DNA of 14,346 nt from assembly GCA_035293045.1 (NCBI GenBank), contig DATDOY010000232.1, positions 1 through 14,346 of the forward strand. Reading direction: 5' to 3'. A program made the translations under genes and the position numbers. Shown one piece after another: positions 12,672 to 14,346 of the stretch. The notes under the pieces were generated by a model. The model was not told the DNA's origin and made no database searches. It saw only the letters and a list, made by a program, of their open reading frames with translations. The stretch is from DATDOY01 sp035293045. GTDB taxonomy: Bacteria; Actinomycetota; Acidimicrobiia; IMCC26256; JACPCJ01. Position 1 is the first letter of the stretch, and every line of letters starts with the position of its first letter.

Positions 12672-13726
12672 ATCATCACGCCGCGCGCGAGCCGCCCGGC
12701 CTTCATGTCGTCGATCAGCGTCTCGACGTCGTCGAGCGAGCACGTCTTGGTCACGAGTTCGTCGAGCTTCACGCGACCGGCTCGATAGAGATCGATGATG
12801 AGCGGGATGTCATGGCGCGGCCGGCTCGACCCGTAACGACACCCGAGAATCGACTTGTCGTTGTACATGTCGGCGACGACGAAGCTCGCTTCCGTGCCCA
12901 GCTTGGGAACCCCGAGGAGGATGCACTGGCCGCCCCAGTCGAGCGACGCGACGGCCGAGCGGATCACCTCCGGGTGGCCGACGCACTCGAAAGCGTGGGC
13001 GAAGCCGGGGCGGCGGATGGCCTTGAGCGCCTTGGCCGTCCCGTCGTCGGCGAGCACGAAATGGCTGGCCCCGAAGCTGCGGGCGATGGCTTCCTTGTCG
13101 GGGTTGGCGTCGACCGCCACGATCGTGGTCGCGCCGGCGACGGCGCACCCCTGCACGACGTTGAGGCCGATCCCGCCGACCCCGAACACCACCGCGCTGT
13201 CGCCCGGCTGCACCTTGGCCCGGTTGAGGGCGGCGCCAAAGCCGGTGAGCACGCCGCACCCGATGAGGCAGGCCGACTCCAGCGGGATCTCGCCGGGGAT
13301 GGGAACGGCCTGCGCCTCCTTCACGAGGGCGAACTCGGCGAAGACCGAGGCGTTGGCGAAGTTCCAGAGTTCGGCTCCCTGGCGCACGAAGGGCTGGCTG
13401 AGTTGTCCAAACGTCTGGCGACAGAGCGTGGGGTGGCCCGTCTCGCACGCGTCGCACAGCCCGCAGTTGCCGAGCGTGGTGAGGACGACGTGGTCGCCCG
13501 GCTGCACCGTCGTGACCGCCGATCCGACTTCCTCGACGATCCCCGCCCCCTCGTGGCCGAGTACGACGGGCGTTGGGTAGGGGATCGTCCCCGAGACGAC
13601 CGAGAGGTCGCTGGCGCACAGGCCCGCCGCCCCGACGCGCACCTTCACCTCGCGCGCGCCGGTCTCGCGGAGTTCGACATCGTCGGCGACGACGATGCGC
13701 TCGCCGTCGTAGAGGACTGCCTTCAT
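12665..13726 (-). CDS. Zinc-dependent alcohol dehydrogenase (class III-like)
   Basis: A 353-residue medium-chain NAD(P)-dependent alcohol dehydrogenase that interconverts an alcohol and an aldehyde or ketone. Catalytic zinc ligands are C37 (in GLCASDL), H58-E59 (GHEGAG) and C157 (LIGCGVLTG). The structural zinc lobe is complete, with C88, C91, C94 and C102 in GNCGLCDACETGHPTLC. The Rossmann motif is GVGGIG (182-187), and D206 in VAVDAN favours NAD. LIGCGVLTGFGA is typical of the class III/NDMA-dependent branch, though the electron acceptor and substrate are unknown. ATG 13726 (MKAVLYDGE) is the usual family start and has a TACGCT element 8 nt upstream. An in-frame start at 13756 would add ten residues and swallow that element. 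It is the first full gene of the minus-strand group and probably heads the operon. Confidence 0.92.
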   Translation of the reverse strand: MKAVLYDGERIVVADDVELRETGAREVKVRVGAAGLCASDLSVVSGTIPYPTPVVLGHEGAGIVEEVGSAVTTVQPGDHVVLTTLGNCGLCDACETGHPTLCRQTFGQLSQPFVRQGAELWNFANASVFAEFALVKEAQAVPIPGEIPLESACLIGCGVLTGFGAALNRAKVQPGDSAVVFGVGGIGLNVVQGCAVAGATTIVAVDANPDKEAIARSFGASHFVLADDGTAKALKAIRRPGFAHAFECVGHPEVIRSAVASLDWGGQCILLGVPKLGTEASFVVADMYNDKSILGCRYGSSRPRHDIPLIIDLYRAGRVKLDELVTKTCSLDDVETLIDDMKAGRLARGVMIP

Positions 13727-13734
13727 GGTCGGGC

Positions 13735-13740
13735 AGCGTA
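13735..13740 (-). promoter_or_regulatory. -10 element (TACGCT) upstream of the alcohol dehydrogenase
   Basis: On the minus strand TACGCT is followed by 8 nt and the ATG at 13726. It fits TANNNT. It lies in the 42-bp gap after the partial ThDP-like gene and would give the operon its own near-leaderless promoter. The spacing is 1 nt longer than at the other sites, so the call is less certain. Confidence 0.4.
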
Positions 13741-13768
13741 ACCCCGCCGCCGTCAACCTGACGCCCCG

Positions 13769-14346
13769 TCAGACCCGTCCGCCCCAGGCGATGATGGGGC
13801 CGGCGACGTTGATGAGGAGGTCGGTGTCGGACCAGTCGATCGGCACCTCGACGATCCGCACGCGGCCCGACGCCACCGCCTCCCTGAGGTCCGCGCCGTG
13901 GTCGGCCGCGCGATCCACGTTCCCCTCGCCCCACACGACGAGCACGAAGGCGATCCCCGACGCAGCGGCGAAAGCGAGCGCGTCGTCGGTCTCGAGGTCG
14001 TAGGGCGCGGTGGTGACGGCGATCGCCGCCCGTCCGCTCGACGCCGCGTTGACCGCCGCCCACGCCGCTGACCCGGGCTCGCGCTGCGCCGGGACCGACA
14101 CCGATCCGAGGTCGGAGGTCGGGAAGGTTCGGGCGATCCAGAACCCCGCGAGGTCGGCCCCGGCGAACACGGTGCCGCCGGGGGGGAGGGCGGCCTTGAG
14201 GTCGGCGACGGCCCGAGCGGGCGACAGCGGTACGCGGTCGGATGCGAACAAGGGCTGCACGATCTCCGCGAGGCGGGTGTACAGCGGCGGCCGGGCGGGA
14301 ACACCCGGAGCGAGCGGCCACGCCTCGGCCAGGGCGGCGAGCTCGC
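13769..14346 (-). CDS. ThDP-dependent enzyme-like protein, C-terminal part (partial, degenerate cofactor motif)
   Basis: The frame is open from the right edge of the window to the TGA at 13769-13771, giving 191 visible residues; the N-terminus lies outside. PLSPARAVADLKAALPPGGT, then VFAGADLAGFWIARTFPT and SAAWAAVNAASSGRAAIAV, lie in the order seen in the C-terminal ThDP-binding domain of acetolactate-synthase-like enzymes. There PLSP.RVV.DLR..LP is followed by V..D.G....W.AR and a GDG-x(~25)-N cofactor motif. Here the expected VTGDG is VTTAP (AIAVTTAPYDLETDD), with no Asn at the usual distance. VLVVWGEGN matches the family's LVWND-N strand. A non-catalytic or diverged paralogue is likely. 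A GTG at 14260 could be read as a start, but the codons upstream look equally coding. It is followed by the alcohol dehydrogenase after 42 bp. Confidence 0.55.
   Translation of the reverse strand, partial: ELAALAEAWPLAPGVPARPPLYTRLAEIVQPLFASDRVPLSPARAVADLKAALPPGGTVFAGADLAGFWIARTFPTSDLGSVSVPAQREPGSAAWAAVNAASSGRAAIAVTTAPYDLETDDALAFAAASGIAFVLVVWGEGNVDRAADHGADLREAVASGRVRIVEVPIDWSDTDLLINVAGPIIAWGGRV

Noticed and set aside
11558..13741. 727-codon open frame on the plus strand
   Set aside because: It is antisense to the alcohol dehydrogenase and LLM genes, which have complete family motifs. The translation is a His/Arg/Glu/Val-rich mirror typical of GC-rich shadows.
1..14346. Mobile element, phage, toxin-antitoxin or defence island
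   Set aside because: No transposase, integrase, recombinase, nuclease or terminal inverted repeats are visible, and composition is uniform along the window.

Overview
The window is about 14.3 kb of very GC-rich bacterial chromosome. Codon third positions are almost always G or C, genes are tightly packed, GTG starts are common, and several genes look leaderless. Luciferase-like (F420/flavin) oxidoreductases, a CaiB/BaiF CoA-transferase, NAD(P)-dependent SDR and zinc alcohol dehydrogenases and an acyl-CoA synthetase point to an actinobacterium. A free-living member of Acidimicrobiia or a relative is my best guess, but the sequence alone does not prove it. I see no rRNA, tRNA, CRISPR array, insertion sequence or phage gene, and no gene-free stretch longer than about 120 bp.

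Layout. 1-137: 3' end of an unidentified plus-strand gene. 143-193: a perfect 24-bp hairpin between convergent genes. 192-1691 (-): formylglycine-type sulfatase, divergent by 26 bp from 1718-2386 (+), a small alpha/beta hydrolase with a GHDWG nucleophile elbow. 2394-3263 (-): LLM-class, probably F420-dependent, oxidoreductase. 3326-4896 (+): a membrane-anchored alpha/beta hydrolase whose multi-TM C-terminal half lies in another frame, so a frameshift near 4327 is likely. 4901-6154 (+): CaiB/BaiF family protein. 6190-6882 (-): NIPSNAP-like protein. 7001-7873 (+): SDR oxidoreductase, overlapping by 4 bp the start of 7870-8898 (+).

The gene at 7870-8898 is the most interesting object here. It is a TlpA/redoxin-like thioredoxin-fold protein with an in-frame TGA (8272-8274) exactly where the N-terminal active-site cysteine belongs, giving WASW-U-G-C-R. 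A stem-loop at 8286-8307 has the position and loop expected of a bacterial SECIS. I read it as a 342-residue selenoprotein. Its 3' end carries a 9-bp tandem repeat that places four TGA stops in a row in frame.

From 9008 to the right edge everything is on the minus strand and reads right to left: a partial, degenerate ThDP-enzyme-like protein, a zinc alcohol dehydrogenase, a second LLM-class oxidoreductase, a cyclase-family metal hydrolase and an AMP-forming acyl-CoA synthetase. The last four genes are spaced like an operon (gaps of 15 and 19 bp and a 1-bp overlap). They could form an oxidation, ring-opening and CoA-activation route for a small organic acid or cyclic compound; the substrate cannot be read from the sequence.

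Regulation. Four divergent or isolated starts have a TANNNT -10 hexamer 6-8 nt upstream of the start codon (TAGCGT-N7-ATG twice), which suggests leaderless mRNAs. Long hairpins sit at three of the four convergent gene junctions.
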